Assembly: GCA_000469685.2 (NCBI GenBank)
Contig: LS997565.1
Coordinates: 51,110,501 to 51,174,500, forward strand
DNA from: Haemonchus contortus
Lineage: Eukaryota > Nematoda > Chromadorea > Rhabditida > Trichostrongylidae
DNA: 64,000 bases
Reading direction: 5' to 3'
Below are positions 1-13,900 of this stretch, in pieces. The first letter of the stretch is position 1; every line of letters begins with the position of its first letter. The notes beneath the pieces were generated by a model. That model had not been told where the DNA came from, searched no databases, and was given only the letters and a program-made list of their open reading frames with translations. The position numbers were made by a program, and so were the translations under genes.

Positions 1-977
1 CTTCTCAAAAAGTAATGATCGGAAATGTTGCATAAGCTGAAGGGAGGGATGTCCTGCAGGCGCATCTGGTCAGCGAAAGGAGCTTTTTGTTTCTTTTGTC
101 TGGCTACTTGTCTTTTTACATTTTCTGAGTTTTCCTTAATGTAAACTTTCTACTTTTGCAATTAATTATGTGCATAACAAAAGCGCTGCCACAAGACCTC
201 AATTATATTTCGATCCAGCCCAACCCACTCCATCGGTCTCTACGGTTATTATCAGGTCGTTGGCGTAGCTTTACTCTTTCCCATTGGTGTTTGATTTATT
301 TCCGATTCGGTAATCCTATAGTTCTCTTGATATTCCTTTGTTCCTTGGCTGGATTAATCTGTTAATATGCACTCCTTTTTCTTTTATCGCCCCCTACACA
401 GATTGTTTTCCAACTCTTCCTCAAGTAAACATATGAATGCTAGTTAAGATGTAACGGGTCTGCTGTGTTATAACATCACATCATCTAACCTAACTCTAAA
501 CTGAAAAACGTGACTCTAGCTTTGCCCTTTTTATCGTAGTTGCTCTCTGAGTTGCGGGTTTAAGTACACATGGTCCACAAGGCTTGCGGATTACTCCATC
601 ATGAAGTAATCTGTAAAAAATTAAAAAAAACTTTGGAGTCCAGGACAAAACATGTGTGGTTTCTGTGTTCTACCCTAACAGTTTGGGTGACCCAAACCTA
701 TTCAGGGTGAATGATTGAGTTCGCCACGGTCTCCACGCTCTTTGTTTCCTAGGTTGCTATAGTCTTGGAAACTGCTCTTGAAAAGTGAAATTCTCTGTCC
801 CCATACAGTTTTGTTGTCCGGTCCTTTTTCCTCTGATTTCTTCATCACAGATGTAATGAAGCTGATAACTTCTCGACAACCTTCGTCTTTCATCATGTTC
901 CAGTATTCATTCATTTCAGATGGGATCCGTGCCTCTTTTCGTTTTTCGTGCTTTCAATCGAGATATTCAACATAAAC
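1..977. other. No gene recognised upstream of the ZIP gene
   Basis: A/T-rich sequence with short open frames on both strands that lack splice support. The ZIP promoter and any leader should be here, but I cannot place them. Confidence 0.5.
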
Positions 978-3900
978 ATGCAGATTGTGGCTTTTGTTTC
1001 GAAAAACATTATGATCGCTGTTCTTCTTTTCTGCTGGTTCGGTGGAAGTTTCGAATCGCTAGAACTGAAAATCTTTTTGATCATTACACTCAACTCCCTC
1101 TTTTCTGGTTGTTCCACTTCTCCATTGATCGGGTTTTGTGATTTCAGCAGATTTTCTTGCAGCGCATTTAATTAAGGTCCTTAACTCAGTGAAGAATAAG
1201 GAATGCTATGTTGATTTATGCCCTCACTCATAAAAACTTGCTCAGAAATTGTTCTTATTTGCTCAAAGCAATTCTCTTCATACTCATGTCACAATGTTTG
1301 CTGAACTCCCCCTCACCGTCAGTGGGCGGATTGCTTTTGCGGAAGCGATGTAACGAATAAATGTCGTAAGCTTCAATCTGCGCTGCGCGTCTATCGTGAT
1401 ATCTTCGTTGGTTGCATTGTAGAAATCACTTTATTCCTTCATCTCTTGATCACTATCGTGCATACCTTCAGGTTGTTTAAAAGTTGCCGGCGGGCTTTCA
1501 GTGATGGTACTTTATGCCTTTCCATGGGACGCGTCGACTTCAGTCGCGAATCTCACGCAATCTCAAATACGACAGCTTTGCGCTTTGATGCAAAACGACT
1601 CGTTGTCATCGCTGAACAATTCTATCAATTTTGCTACTGCCGATGACAGGTCTTTATCAGGCTTATCTGCCTTACAAAGTAGCAGCGGATTCCATGAAAG
1701 ACCTTCGTCATATATGGGTGGGTTTTAGCTTTTTTCCGATGATTTTTGATGTTTATGTAAGTTCTTACTACTATTTCCGAAGTTTTAAGTATTATGTTTC
1801 ATTTGTCAGGTGATACGAAGTTCATAGTTTGAGCTTTCCATCGGGGAACTTGGTTAGGAAAAACAACCAATGATTGCCGTTCGGGGGTATGAGGAGCAGT
1901 CTGAGTTTCTCGGAGAGTTTTCACTAAGTTTTCGAGAGGGAATTGTGAGGTTAAAAAGTACATATTAGCAATGAACTGTACAAGTGCAAATTTTTGCAAA
2001 CTTCCGCCAAAGGGACTGTCGGCTTCTCTCTCCTGTTATAGTAATCATATAAAATTTCCCAGAAACCCTTACACCTGTTATTGCTATTTTGAGCTGCCCT
2101 TTTTTTTGTGGATTGAGTTCCTGGTTTTCACTGCGGCAAAGCATTTCTATTCTAGTCTGGGGAGTTGGATTGCTGTTTGTTACAATTATAAATATGTGCG
2201 CTGTTGTTGGAATTGGTGTCATGCGATATCTCACTAAGGATATATACAATCAGGTGAATTCAAATTTTCCCTAGATGGTTTGTTTCAACTACAGCATTTG
2301 TCAATGTGATTGCAGGTTATCACTCTATTTGTCGGATTAGGTGTTGGTTCATTATCGGGATCTAGTTTTTATCATCTTTTGCCGCAGGTCAAATAGTTTT
2401 TTTTGTAATACTGTTTGTTATGCATTTTATTCGGACCATTATCAACACCTAGGGTTCATCATTATGTTTTCGTTTAGTTCTCTGTTGTTTCAGGCTCATC
2501 CATCGCTTGTCGAGGAGGCTGATGAACAAGGACGTCTAACGCATTCATATCTTCATATGGCCCATTTTTCACTCATCGGAGTGTACTTATTTTTCATGTG
2601 TGATAAGATCATCAAAATAGTGCTAGAGATGCGAAAAGTGAGTCTTCTGCTCTTCTTCAGTAGTGCACATAGATTACTTCACTGACCCTGGTTTACTGGT
2701 TTACTTGACCTTCCAATTTTATTTGGCTGTGCCTCCCAACGGCATACAATTAACCCTGGTTCTTTCCCTCCTATTAAGACATCACCCTCATCAGTGATGT
2801 AACAGGGCTGTTTGCATTCTTCTTAATGCAAATATCGAGGACAAGAGAATGTCAATAATATTGTGTAGATTGCTCGGTTATGAATGGTTGTACTGTGCTG
2901 TAAGGTCTATATTCGATAAAAACCCGAAGTAAACGAGTCACTGCCTGGTAGATAGAAGCTGCTGAGTTGTCGAGTGTACGTGCTTGGTAGGAGGTCTCTC
3001 TGGGGACAGACCAGTCTTATCGGGAAGTGGAGTAAAGTTTAGAAAAGCTAAGCTGTCATTTAACATGGCCTAGGTTTTCCTGAGGACGGGTGACTCGCTT
3101 AGTTTGAATTTGATTGCGACCGTGGCGCAGGCTTGATATTAATGGTTATAGAAAGCAAAAGAACAATACAATTCGAAATCCCAAAAAAGTTTTTATTAAA
3201 GCGCAACCGTTCGCAAATCATGACTGTACAAACATCCGATCGAGACGAGTTTTCGAATCGCAGCGATTCTGCGCTCGTTTCAAACAAACAGAACTCCCAT
3301 GAAAATGTAAGTAGGCCTTTTGTTTCTAGCATTTAAGACGGTCAACTAATTGTGTTGTTCTGAAGGAATCTTCGAACAAGACAGGAACGAATGACATCGA
3401 ATTGTTGAAGCTCGAGAACAGTGCTGGTAAATCGATGGGCGATCAGGTAATCTATGTTCATATTTTTCTTGAGGCGGTAGTTATGGTTTATCTTTTTCTA
3501 TCGACGCCATAAATTCTACACTTTGGGCAATAAAATCCGTTTCTTCGTTGCTTTTAGTTCTTTTCTATTTTCTCTCGGAACTCACCCCTATGAAAAAACG
3601 ATTTTCATAACGGCTCTGGGAACTAAATTCATCAAAATTAGACCTCATCGTTCAGCTTCAATTTGCCAAGTTGTTGGGGTTTCTGCTATTCTGTATTGGA
3701 TGCGATTTTTTCTTGGCGAGCATGGGCAAGTTTATGTTCGCGGTTCCATTTAGTGCTTTTCCTCCCGACGCCATTGCAAGATGTCTTCTCTTCGGATTTT
3801 TGGAGCAATTTTTAAAACGAACACGTTGAACCAGCACGAATTTGGCGACGAGAACAGCCATCATCGAAGTTCTGTTAGTATGAATGACTATTTCCTTCTC

Positions 3901-6900
3901 TTCCTTTTTAATTTTTATTTGCTGCCAAAGGACTAACCTTTTTGTGGCAGTGTCGTTTGGACTAGATCAGTTTAACAAATCAAAGCTTAGAGCTGTAATA
4001 TAGAGCTGAACCAAGACTGCTCACTATAAAGTATGAATAGTTTGAATGGAAGTGAATGCCGAAGTGGTAGATGTACCAGTTTCTCTCTCACTGCATTAGG
4101 TAGAAAAAAGTAGATTTGTGTGCTAGTAAGGACACATGGTTTTTCCCACCTCAGAAGTGGTCACTTTCTCGCTTTCAAGTGATCCAGCTTCTCATTATTG
4201 TTAAAGTTTTATATGCCGTGCAAGCTCCTCGTAGGCACTCATAGAATCGGACTTTTTCTTGAAGTCCGAAAAGCTTTCTCGTGATGAGAGAGGGGCTAAC
4301 TTAGTACGAAGAAGATCCCGTAATATCGAGCGACTTACAAAGGGTAGAAAGGCTTCAAAAGGCCTCTAGTTTTCACTTGTTCTCTCATCCATACCACATC
4401 TTCTGCAGCATCCTTTTTTCTGTGCTTTTTTATAGTAGATTTGTCCAAACTGTCACATGAAGGCACAGTTCACGATGATTTCGGGTAGTCCAGATTATGA
4501 CGAAAAATGGAAGATAAGATGGAAATTAGTGCGATGAAGACGAAGGAACTGCTGGAATAGGTGTTTTCAAAGTGAAAAAAGCTTCGAAAAATCATTGAAA
4601 AGGGGGCTGGACGAGAGTGATACCAGAAAAGAGAAGAATGGGGCGTTTGGGTGAGCTATACAGTGGGTCTCACTGCGTGCGTGTGGGACCTGGTGCAAAT
4701 GACAGACTACGGTGAGCAAAAATTCACTCATAAGCACAGGTTAACAAAAAAACTCTAGTAGCAGCAAAAGCAGCCCATCTTTCTCGACCTCTTGGGGTAG
4801 AAAATCAAGTTAGGGATCGCAACAGCAAAAAGAACAACAGAGGAAGAAAGAACGGGAGAAAAACATCGCCTCACCACTCGACGATCAGCTGATTGTGTGT
4901 GGGTCCTAGAACGAATAGTTGCAATCTGTATTGTCTCGACACTCGTCTGACGTGACATCGGTCGAGTGGCGGGAAGGCCGCGCGAATCGGGAACAGGGCT
5001 TCCACTATGCCCTGACCGTCGAGGTTTTGGGCGCGAGCGGGTCCTTTGTATTACCTTTGGGAGCCACTGAATATTCCCTACGGGAAGAACTCAGAAACAA
5101 TTTTCATCGTAAACCGTGCCCTTAAGCCTTAAGTCTCCAAGTTTGTATATTGGATGGCCCCTATCCTGATGAAAAGTATTATCTTTAACATGTACATCTA
5201 AGTTTAGAGAAATCGTTACTGTTCCACTAGGAGCCCATTTCGGAAATCTTGAAGTTCTTCAATTCTTCAGTGCTTCGAAAGTTTGCATGAAAGTACCAAG
5301 GACAGAACACCTTATGGGGATGTGGTATACATAGCGCTGGATGTGGTCAGTCCATCGCTGGGTGATTCGCGTTCAATGATTTCTGTGGATTCGTTTTCTT
5401 TTGGACTACCCGTACTCCTTATATTTTGCACCGTAGTTTCTCACATAAGGCTAAGCATCTACTTGAAGACTCAGTTTGCTATGAATTCAAGATATTATTT
5501 TTAAGTTGATGGGTCTTAATGTCGTTGGAGAATATCAAAATGGTGGCGAAGAAAGCGAGAAAATTGGGTAGGCTTGAGACACATAAGGTTTATAAAAACT
5601 AGGGGTTGTACGGGATGACGAGCAAAGCTGCATGAAAGGGGTGTTTGGCCGAGATGTTAGTCGTCGCAGCCAAATACCCCTTCTATAATGCCGTGAAGCC
5701 GAGTGTAAGTGCGTAAAGAGCAGGCTGTCTTGAGCCAGCAGTGCCAAACCTTGTCTTCCACTACCGCCGAGCTTCATGGTTGAACTATCAGAATGTGCTC
5801 CACTGGTACAGCCTATAGGACGCCATCGAAGAAGTCCGCCATCGAAAGTGAACGTCAACTAAATCGTCTTTGAGCTATTTTCCTCCCAATCCCTCTCTAG
5901 GCAATTATTGACCAGAGCCGCGGACTTAGGAGCTAAGGGTTGTCTTAGTTTAAAATTTCTTTTCTATCATAATCTATTTCTTTATCATGAAATTTGCTCC
6001 TGAACATTCGTCCTTCGGGAGAATGGAATCGTTTTGGAGCAGCATGGCGATAGCGGTAGGATCATTATGTACATTAACGCTGGAACTTTCTCGTGCTAAT
6101 CACCAAGTAACCTAACAGCGAGATCAGAGTAACAGCGTCCTGCTTGGGTGTTTTGAATTATCCTTCTGTTTCGAAGTAGCTCAGAATTTCTGTGTGTAGT
6201 TGATTTGATTAGTGTAAAAGAAACGATCGGTAGAGCGATCACAACCATTGTTGCAAAAGGTTTGTTGGTCCCACAGCTAACTTTCGTTTACGAAACAGAT
6301 GAAGACTACTGTAGAATTTCTCGGAAGCTTCTTTTAGGCTCATGGAATTTGTGTGCATGACCACTCCGTCGAATTTCGAGCTGGCGACTCGGCAATAGCC
6401 GCGGTAGCATGGATGATCATCTTTGGGGATGGTTTTCACAATTTCATCGACGGCATTTCAATTGGTGCGTCGTTTGCGGAGTCGATGTATTCCGGTCTGT
6501 CGATTTCGCTTGCTGTACTTGCTGAGGAGTTTCCCCATGAATTAGGTGAGTGCAATCCATCTTTGAACTACTCCTTCCGATTTTTTTTTTGAATTTCTAC
6601 AAGAACTGCCTAAATGGCATTGGCCTGCAATAAATAAACTTTCGCAGTAGCTGCTCTTGTCCTGTCGATCATATCAATTTTAACTCTCAGACCTTCCATA
6701 ATGCCTACCTGCATGGATCCTTTTTACGCGCTCGCTCAAACTGAGTTTTGTTGACTTCCGCAGGATCAGCTCTTCGAAGATCTTCCAGAAAGTGAAGTCT
6801 GACAATGACCTCAAAATGAAAGCAACAGCTCGTAAGATTAGTTCTCCGTTTGTAGGCAGAGGGCCTACGCTGCCTTATGAGCAGGGGTGATTGAATGTCA

Positions 6901-9022
6901 ACGTAATAATCGGGCACATTCAGCAAGGACCAATACAACGGATGAAACAGCTTGTTTGGTAGTCAATGAAGGGCTGTTCCAAAAGGCTCATCTAGGGACT
7001 CTTATAAATTGTAGGTTGTATGGGTTTCTACTTGTCTGCGTCTTTCACGGCGATGCTTTGCTGGTGTTTCGTTGGGAACCGTGAGGCTTCCTCGAGTGAC
7101 GCTCAGATTATTTCCAATCAAACTTGGAGGGCTCTCATTCTACAATAATATTCATTATATCATTCATTGTGATGACAATGTTATGGACCTTTCTTTCCTG
7201 TTGACTGATATTATTTGACCGCATTACGTGTAGTGAGGGTTTCACAAGTATGGCGAGTTGCTGGTGAACTGGTGAAACTTCAGCTTCGGTCGGGACCTGG
7301 ACCCGTACTTGTGCTTTTCGCGTGCCGTGCTCCTTAGCCCTTACGCTACCGAGACTTTTGTTATTATTACAATCCTAAGTATATAACGCGTGGTGAAAGC
7401 GCACGAGCCTTGAGCCACTGCTCACAACGAGCTGGGCGCTGACGAGATGTGTTGAAGTATTTGAGCGCTTTTACGGAAATTCATAACTCTTGCTCTTCTG
7501 TACGAGAGCATCCAAATTTGGAAGAGGAGCAGGCGGCAGGCCAAGTTTAACGCGAAAAAAACCGGGGTCAGCCGGACGATCCTGCTGTATTAATGTTATT
7601 TTAGTCGTACTATGAACGGTCTCAATCCAACCCCATCCAATTCTTCTTTTGTGAGAGATCCCTGCATTTACGAAAGGCTTTGCCTAATCGGTTGCTGCTT
7701 TTGGTGCGACAGGATTTCTGGAGTAGGCTTTTCTAGAAAACCGTACTCGTTCGGCATTGCTGTATCCCGCATTTATTTATTCCTTACCATCTGTTTCCAG
7801 AATCTTCCAATATGAATGCCGTAGACGACTGACAATAAGCTCATAGGTTAAAGAATTCTGGAAGAGGGGCCTAGATAATCTAGAGTTGTCGCAGTAATAT
7901 TAAAGGACATCACCGTGAAGGAAAAGTGGTAATTATCATATTGCAAAAAAAAAACCCAGAAAGCCACTTCGATAGGGGTGCCGGAACTTCTCCCCGAATT
8001 CCCGCGGCAAGCGGCAAAGGTCACGTGGCGGCTACCCTATCCTTGCACTCGAAACTCAAACCTTACCCTTCTAACCGCGCGACCGGGTGCGGCGAACGCG
8101 AAGCCGTTCTCAAGGAGAAGATACCGGGCCTCTTCGTTAGGGATTACTCCTTGAAGGAGGTTAAAGGTTATAGTTTACTCACATTTGTCCTTACATGAAC
8201 AGCCTTCGAACGCATGACAGAAAAATTGGGGAAATTGATGGTTTTAGGCTTAGGCGGATCAGTTTCAGGCTTGAACGATGTGGTATTAATTTTGTTCTGA
8301 CGATGAGTCTGAATGCTGCAGCTTCTCGATTTGCATCACCAGTTTAACACATTTTTCAGGTGATGTTGCAATCCTTGTCGCGTCCGGGATGAATCTTCGC
8401 CAAGCACTTCTCTACAACCTCCTTAGTGCCATAACATGTTACATCGGTGGGTTGCATGTAGTAGAACCAGTGTACTACTATAATACTGTGTGTTGATGCC
8501 GCTTAGGATTTGTAACAAGAATATACCGCTATTGAAAAAGCTTCAAAGGCCCTGCTCATTACGGCAGTTAGTGCTGTGTGAGCTCGGCCTGTTTCCTTTT
8601 ACATAAACACTTCAGATGTTGCATTGCCTTCTACCACTAATTGAATTCAGGCTTCGCCATTGGTGTAGGTATTGGCGAATTGGGTCCGGACGTATCGAAG
8701 TATGCGTTTGCTTTGGCTGGTGGAATGTTCCTCTACATATCGCTGGGTTGTATGGTGAATGATTTTGCCTTGAAAAAATATGTAGATAGGCAGTCAAAGT
8801 ATTCTCTATACGGCTTAATATTTGGTTTTGTAAAATGTAAAATTTATTAGATGGGTTCATATCTTTTCTTAGATGCCTGAGATGAAAAAGGCAATGGAGG
8901 AGGCGTTGAATGTGTCACTACGTCGCGGCGCTTACGTGCTGTTCCTGCAATCTGTTGGGTTGTTCACTGGTTTGTTTTTGATGTACTTCATGGCAAGGTA
9001 TGGCGAGGAATTCTCTATCTGA
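978..9022 (+). CDS. ZIP metal transporter, LIV-1 subfamily, SLC39A8/A14-like
   Basis: Multi-exon membrane transporter of the SLC39 (ZIP) family, which moves divalent metals into the cytosol. Exons with agreeing phase: 1502-1717 (extracellular N-terminus), 2063-2253 (TM1, [14 protein letters not shown]), 2316-2387, 2494-2637 (TM2), 3366-3446, 6338-6545, 8360-8446, 8651-8754, 8873-9022 (stop TGA). Tentative: a signal-peptide exon from ATG 978, the loop exon 3103-3306 (acceptor CTTAG), and a His-containing loop exon 3835-3873 ([13 protein letters not shown]). Signature motifs are [11 protein letters not shown] in TM4 and EEFPHELGD in TM5; the C-terminus reads [12 protein letters not shown] then [12 protein letters not shown] and [15 protein letters not shown], the usual last helices. 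EEFPHELGD in place of HEXPHEXGD is the known ZIP8/ZIP14 signature, and those two also carry Mn and Fe; the substrate here is inferred. Repeat elements sit in the 2.5-kb (3.9-6.3 kb) and 1.8-kb (6.5-8.4 kb) introns. Confidence 0.93.
3874..6337. other. Large ZIP intron
   Basis: Holds the TIR element at 4459-5125. The rest shows nothing coding; the minus-strand frame at 5535-5858 has no splice or domain support. Confidence 0.5.
4459..5125. repeat. TIR element copy 1 (GGCACAGTTCACGAT family), in ZIP intron
   Basis: Starts GAAGGCACAGTTCACGATGA and ends with the inverse, ATCGTAAACCGTGCCCTTAA. The 667-bp body is shared with 9798-10421, including AGAAAAACATCGCCTCA and CTCGACACTCGTCTGACGTG. No transposase is seen; it is a non-autonomous, MITE-like element. 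The similar minus-strand open frames in both copies are repeat sequence, not genes. Confidence 0.7.
6546..8359. other. ZIP intron with tRNA-related and GC-rich segments
   Basis: Contains the SINE-like copy at 7220-7345 and a locally GC-rich block about 7980-8130 (CGCGGCAAGCGGCAAAGGTC). The open frame over that block is not supported as a gene. Confidence 0.45.
7220..7345 (-). repeat. tRNA-derived SINE-like repeat in ZIP intron
   Basis: On the minus strand TAGCGTAAGGGCTAAGGAGC resembles an A box, and GGGTCCAGGTCCC about 40 bases on resembles a B box. GTCGGGACCTGGACCCGTAC is related to the arm of the palindrome at 55.6 kb. No acceptor stem was found, so it is not a tRNA gene. Confidence 0.5.
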
Positions 9023-9549
9023 TTTGATGGAACACTCTTTCGCATGTCATATCGTTCAGTCTTTTGATTTAATATTGACTGTGCTTTCTCATTCTATCAT
9101 TTCGTTTCTAGAAGCGTTTTGGTAATGTAGGTTAGGATTCCGTGATTTATCGCGATTTTGTTGTGGTTGGGTTTAATTCAGTTCAGAATGCCTTTCACGA
9201 AGTAGAGGTTTGTTATCATAGACGAAGTGGCGTGCTCATGTCATTCAGGAACTTATTAGTACTCTAGTATATATTGAGAGTGTCCTGATCCTCCCTTTCA
9301 ATTACATGAAACAAAGTTGGTTTTCTGAATCTATCGTCGCAAAGATTGTGTAATTCTTAACCGGTTTGCATAATATATTTTGTAGTCAGATTGATAATGA
9401 TGTGCATAATTTGTGGAACAAAGTAATTGTTGATGCGAGTTTTATTTTAAGGCATAATGTAAGAGTGAGATTTTATTCTAGCCGCCTGAATTTATGTGTG
9501 ATAGGGTGAAACTAGTGTTCGCTTTCGTCATCATTTTGTCAAGGTTCTA

Positions 9550-9709
9550 ATGTTCAATGAATATAAGCAGCCAATTCCCTTCCATGAAGTTGTTCTGAAA
9601 CAAGATTTTGCCAGGGAAAGTGAACGCATTACGCCTAACTTCGTAACCAACGGCAGTACATTACCAATCCGTTGCGAAGTGCGGAGCAGAAATTTAAATG
9701 AAGTCATAG
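9550..9709 (+). CDS. Possible orphan coding exon beginning with ATG
   Basis: An ATG-initiated open stretch of 53 codons plus one base (starts MFNEYKQPIPFHEVV, ends RNLNEVI) is followed directly by GTAAT, which could be a donor. It lies between the ZIP stop at 9022 and the first recognised REEP exon at 10953, so it could be the missing 5' end of the REEP gene. Against this, it ends in phase 1 while the exon at 10953 opens in phase 0, so another exon would be needed between them. Nothing in the peptide is recognised. It may be chance. Confidence 0.25.
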
Positions 9710-9797
9710 GTAATATTCACTTTTGATCTGCATTTTCGGTATTGCTTTCCTGCTACTTGAAGTTTTCATCTTTGCGGATGGTTTGATAAGCTACTAA

Positions 9798-10421
9798 ATC
9801 CAGTTCACGATAATTTTGGGGAATCTAGATTATGACGAAAAATGGAAGATAAGATGGAAATAGTGCAATGAAGGCGAAGAAACTGCGTGAATTCGTGTCT
9901 CCAAAGTGAAGGCTTCGAAAAATGATTAAAAAGGGGTACGGGAGTGGGACCAGATGAAAAGGAAGGGACGTCTGGACGAGCTCTACAATGTGTGTCAGCG
10001 CGTAAGTGCGTGTCCTGGTGCGATTAGCTGATTACGGTGAGCAAAATCATTCACTTATAAGCAAAGCTAACAAAAAACCTTAAAACAGGCAATGTAGCCC
10101 ACCTTTTCCAGCCTCTGGAAGTAGAAAGTTATAAGAAGGGTCGCAGCAACAATAAGAAGAACAGATAATAAAGAATTGGAGAAAAACATCGCCTCATCAC
10201 TGGCGATGAGCTGGTTCTGTGGGGGTCTTGAAGCGAATATTGCAATCTTAATCGCCTCGACACTCGTCTGACGTGACATCTATCAAGGGGCAGGACATCC
10301 GGGCGATCCGGTAACGGGGCTCCAACTATGCCCTAACTGTTGAGTTTTGGGACTCGACAGTGTCCCTCCTGTTTCCCTTAGGTATTCCTGGGAAGAGAAC
10401 TCAGAAACTATTTCTATCGTG
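9798..10421. repeat. TIR element copy 2, same subtype as copy 1
   Basis: Begins CCAGTTCACGATAATTTTGG and keeps the order and content of the copy at 4459 (GAAAAATGGAAGATAAGATGG near the left end, GACGTGACAT near 10270). The right terminal repeat is lost (it fades after TTTCTATCGTG). It lies between the ZIP stop and the first REEP exon. Confidence 0.65.
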
Positions 10422-10952
10422 TCGAACGGCTTCAACGTTTATTACTGGCTGCTTTCACAGTCCGCGAGTTAGCGAGCAAGTCCGCGTCCATCCAGAATTG
10501 GGTGAATATACCCATACCCGAGTAACGAACCGTCGCTATAAGAGTTCTTTTGCTAGCTGTGGACACAACATGGAGTAACGGAAATGATGGTTGCAATGCA
10601 GAAGGCTCTAAAGTCGTCTAAATTATTCGGAGTAACCGGCATGATCAACTGCCAAAAAGTTCGACACGACCCCCAGGAGGTCTACAGCAAATGCTCAGTG
10701 GGGTACAATATTAAGTCGACCGTTCATTTGCTAAATAAAATGAATCACTGAATACATTGAGTCAGTGTTCCTTCCATGACCTTCGATACCATGATACCAG
10801 GTAAGCGGTCGGTAAGACTCACTCATTTTAACAACTGACTCTTGGATGGACGAGCTGAATGAGCTCATCTATGACAGGGTCCACAACAAGGTCTGCAGAC
10901 TCTGCTAATTGTCTGGATTTTGAAGTGATCTATTCTTATGTTGCTTGTTCAG

Positions 10953-13900
10953 AAGTGGTTCACTGCTCGTGGATTGGACTTACTCTCACAAAGCACTGGT
11001 CAAAACGTTGAGTTGGTAAGAGGCGAACTCCAATTGACCATCCACAATACTTTCTTTTAACTCAATTTCAGATAGCGAAAGTGATTTGTGGCTTTCTTTT
11101 CATCCTTCTTATCGGCAACAATAACTGGATAGTGTGTAACACAATTCTTGTCGTCGTTCCCCTTCTTTTAACCTATGTTTATCCCGATGAAAAGCCTCCA
11201 GTAAGCAACATGCGTGTGTACTGGTGAGGTCCATTATTTATGTGAAAACCGTACGCTGCTCTGGTGTTTTTCTGTAAAGCGGAGCAGTATGCAGTTAGCT
11301 GTTCCCATTGCTGCTCAAAACTGGGCGACAGAAGAACACCCGCTTAACTTTGAACATTCCTCTTTCGTTTAGTTTTCCATGGGTACACTAGAGGCACGCA
11401 ATCGTAAGGGCTGGAATAGCATTCATTCCGAGCCATCTTGGTCGAGATTGAGCGATTCTGGTCTTGTTCGGCGTCAATCGAACCTCCGCTCGATCAGCAA
11501 GGAAACAGGGAAGCAAGGAAGGCAGTGGGGTAGGGTGAACTTTGAACAGGCCGCCTTTTCTGCATTTTAATATCTAATACTAGTAACCTGTTCATTCGCA
11601 CATTTTGAGTCATCAACTGTTCGAACACTCGACCGCAATGTGCAATCCGTGAACTTCGACCCCCACTTCATAGTCTTGTATGAGAAACATAACGTTGTAC
11701 CAAAAGGACTTTGAAAATGAAATGCCTTAACTGTAATCAAGAAGGACCACTCCATAAACACTCCACTCCTACACTCCTTACTAGAAGTGGTTTTTTATGA
11801 TGTACACATATGTATGTAAAGAGCCTAAGTCCCTTCGGGAGCAGAATTACTGAAACCTCACACTTCACTTCCGTAACTCCTTTTGCCTCGTAAATATTAT
11901 AGTCCGAGAAGCTTCCAATATTATATCGTGAGCTCAGACGAATGAAAGGCACAGATTACGTGTTCCTTTTGGGGTATCCAGTTTGAGACAAATTTGGTAG
12001 ATTACCAATGGGAAGTTGTAGTGAGGACGTGTAACAAAGGTTTATTAACACGCCTAGTACGAAGATCGACCATAATATAACATTCACGGGGTTCATATAC
12101 ACAATATGTGGGCGGTCCTCAGATACCGTATTGCCACTGGACCTTAGGGGCCCGTGGCGGTACTCAAGCTCGGGGGTTGAAAGAGCGGACCGCGCCAACG
12201 GCAGAACTTAAGTTACCTACTTGATTGCACACTTATGATACCGCCAGGTCATGCCTGTGGTCTCAACCCAAAAGATACTCATGTCAAGTTATGCCTATAG
12301 TCAATATGTTGGACTAGCATCTTATCACTCATTCTTGTAAAGGCTAGTTCTATTATAAACATATATGGTTGTGAATCCACAACAAATAATGTAAGTGATA
12401 ATCTAGGTCAGGATACTAAAATTGATATTGGTATAACTGGTTGTCTGTCGCTACTTGCCGCGCGGGAATATTGAACCGTAGAAAAATGTTTAAGAACGAA
12501 AAGGAGGTGTAGTGCAAAGAAACCAGATCGTGAGCGCCCAAGAGTGTTGAAGCCCAAAAGGAACCTTTTCCCAGACGATCCACACGATATTTATATGTCT
12601 GCGCGATGACGAGTCCTTTGCAACATGACGATATTTTCTTTATGAAGCAAAAGCCTTATAGCAACGCTTGACATTATATTATGCTAAATATTGTTAGAAG
12701 CCGTACGAGATTGCAGATGTTGATGATTTGACTCACCAAGGCGCAGCGTTTTTTCCCAGTCTGGACAGGATGTTTATCAAGCACAATCCATACTTAGGGG
12801 AACAAAATTGAAAAAGGATCGCAGTAGCGCGACAGATACTGCGAAAATAAGCGGTTTTACGGGATTTCAGGGTTTTCAAAAAGTAAAATTAGGGGTTAGA
12901 CGAGAATGTGACGACAAAAGTGGCACGAAATGGATCTGCGGGCTTGTTGTCCAAATGTGTGTGCCATTGCTTTCTGCTGGGTTCAATAAGCTGCCTATGT
13001 GCTGTATGGGTCCCGATGCGAATGGACAACCTCCGCAGTCTGTGCAACACCTGAACACTTGTCCGTCTTTGGGTGTACGTCGGCTTAGCTGGCCTGGATC
13101 ATTTATTACGCCCTAGTATTAACTTTTTCGACCCTGCAGCTTCCCTGGTGCTACCTTGGGCGTCACAGGTTCATCCTAGAAGAAATCCCAAAAACCGTTT
13201 TCACGGTGAGCTGTGCCTGTGATATACTGCAAAAATAATATGGATTGGGAGTGCTATTGGAAAGCGTACTACTTCATGCAATGCTCCTCTTTCAGGATGA
13301 GTGCATTCCTAATGACGGCTTTCGATCGTATGCTAGAAACATTTCCATTATATTACGTTATCAAGCTAGCCATTCTTCTTTTCTTATTAGTCGAACCATC
13401 ATGCCTAAATGAAAGGCTCAAAAAATTATTTAAAATATCTGTAAGTTTTTCATTGTTGTATTCCATTCCCCATTGCTGGTGGACTAACTTTAGAATAGAT
13501 TTTTTACAAGCAAATGTATCTTTAATGGAAAACTGGGGAGTAGTCAGAGCCTATAGTCTCTTGCGTTCTATGTGAGCTTATACGAAGAACTTGAAAAGAA
13601 GAAAATTAAACTCTTGACAATTTCATTTGAAACTCCGGCGGAAAATCACGGGAGCTGCCGCGAGGTCCGCAGGTAGGGATACAAATGTTGACAGATGGTC
13701 CCTGCTCTGAAGTTCCCAGTCTAGCAGCAGTTTTGTTCGATTGAATAGAAGCATTAAAGGAAATGTTATGGGTGACATTACAGTCTGACCTAACGGATAG
13801 TGACTACGAAGGCGGTACGAGGACTGCTTAGAAATACTTCATATGTGCTGCATCGCTACGCAATCATGAAATGATCTGACCAGCGATTCCATCCAACTTA

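Noticed and set aside
4755..4958. Minus-strand frame starting MSRQTSVE, repeated at 10067-10279
   Set aside because: Both lie at the same place in two copies of a TIR element; shared repeat sequence, not a protein family.
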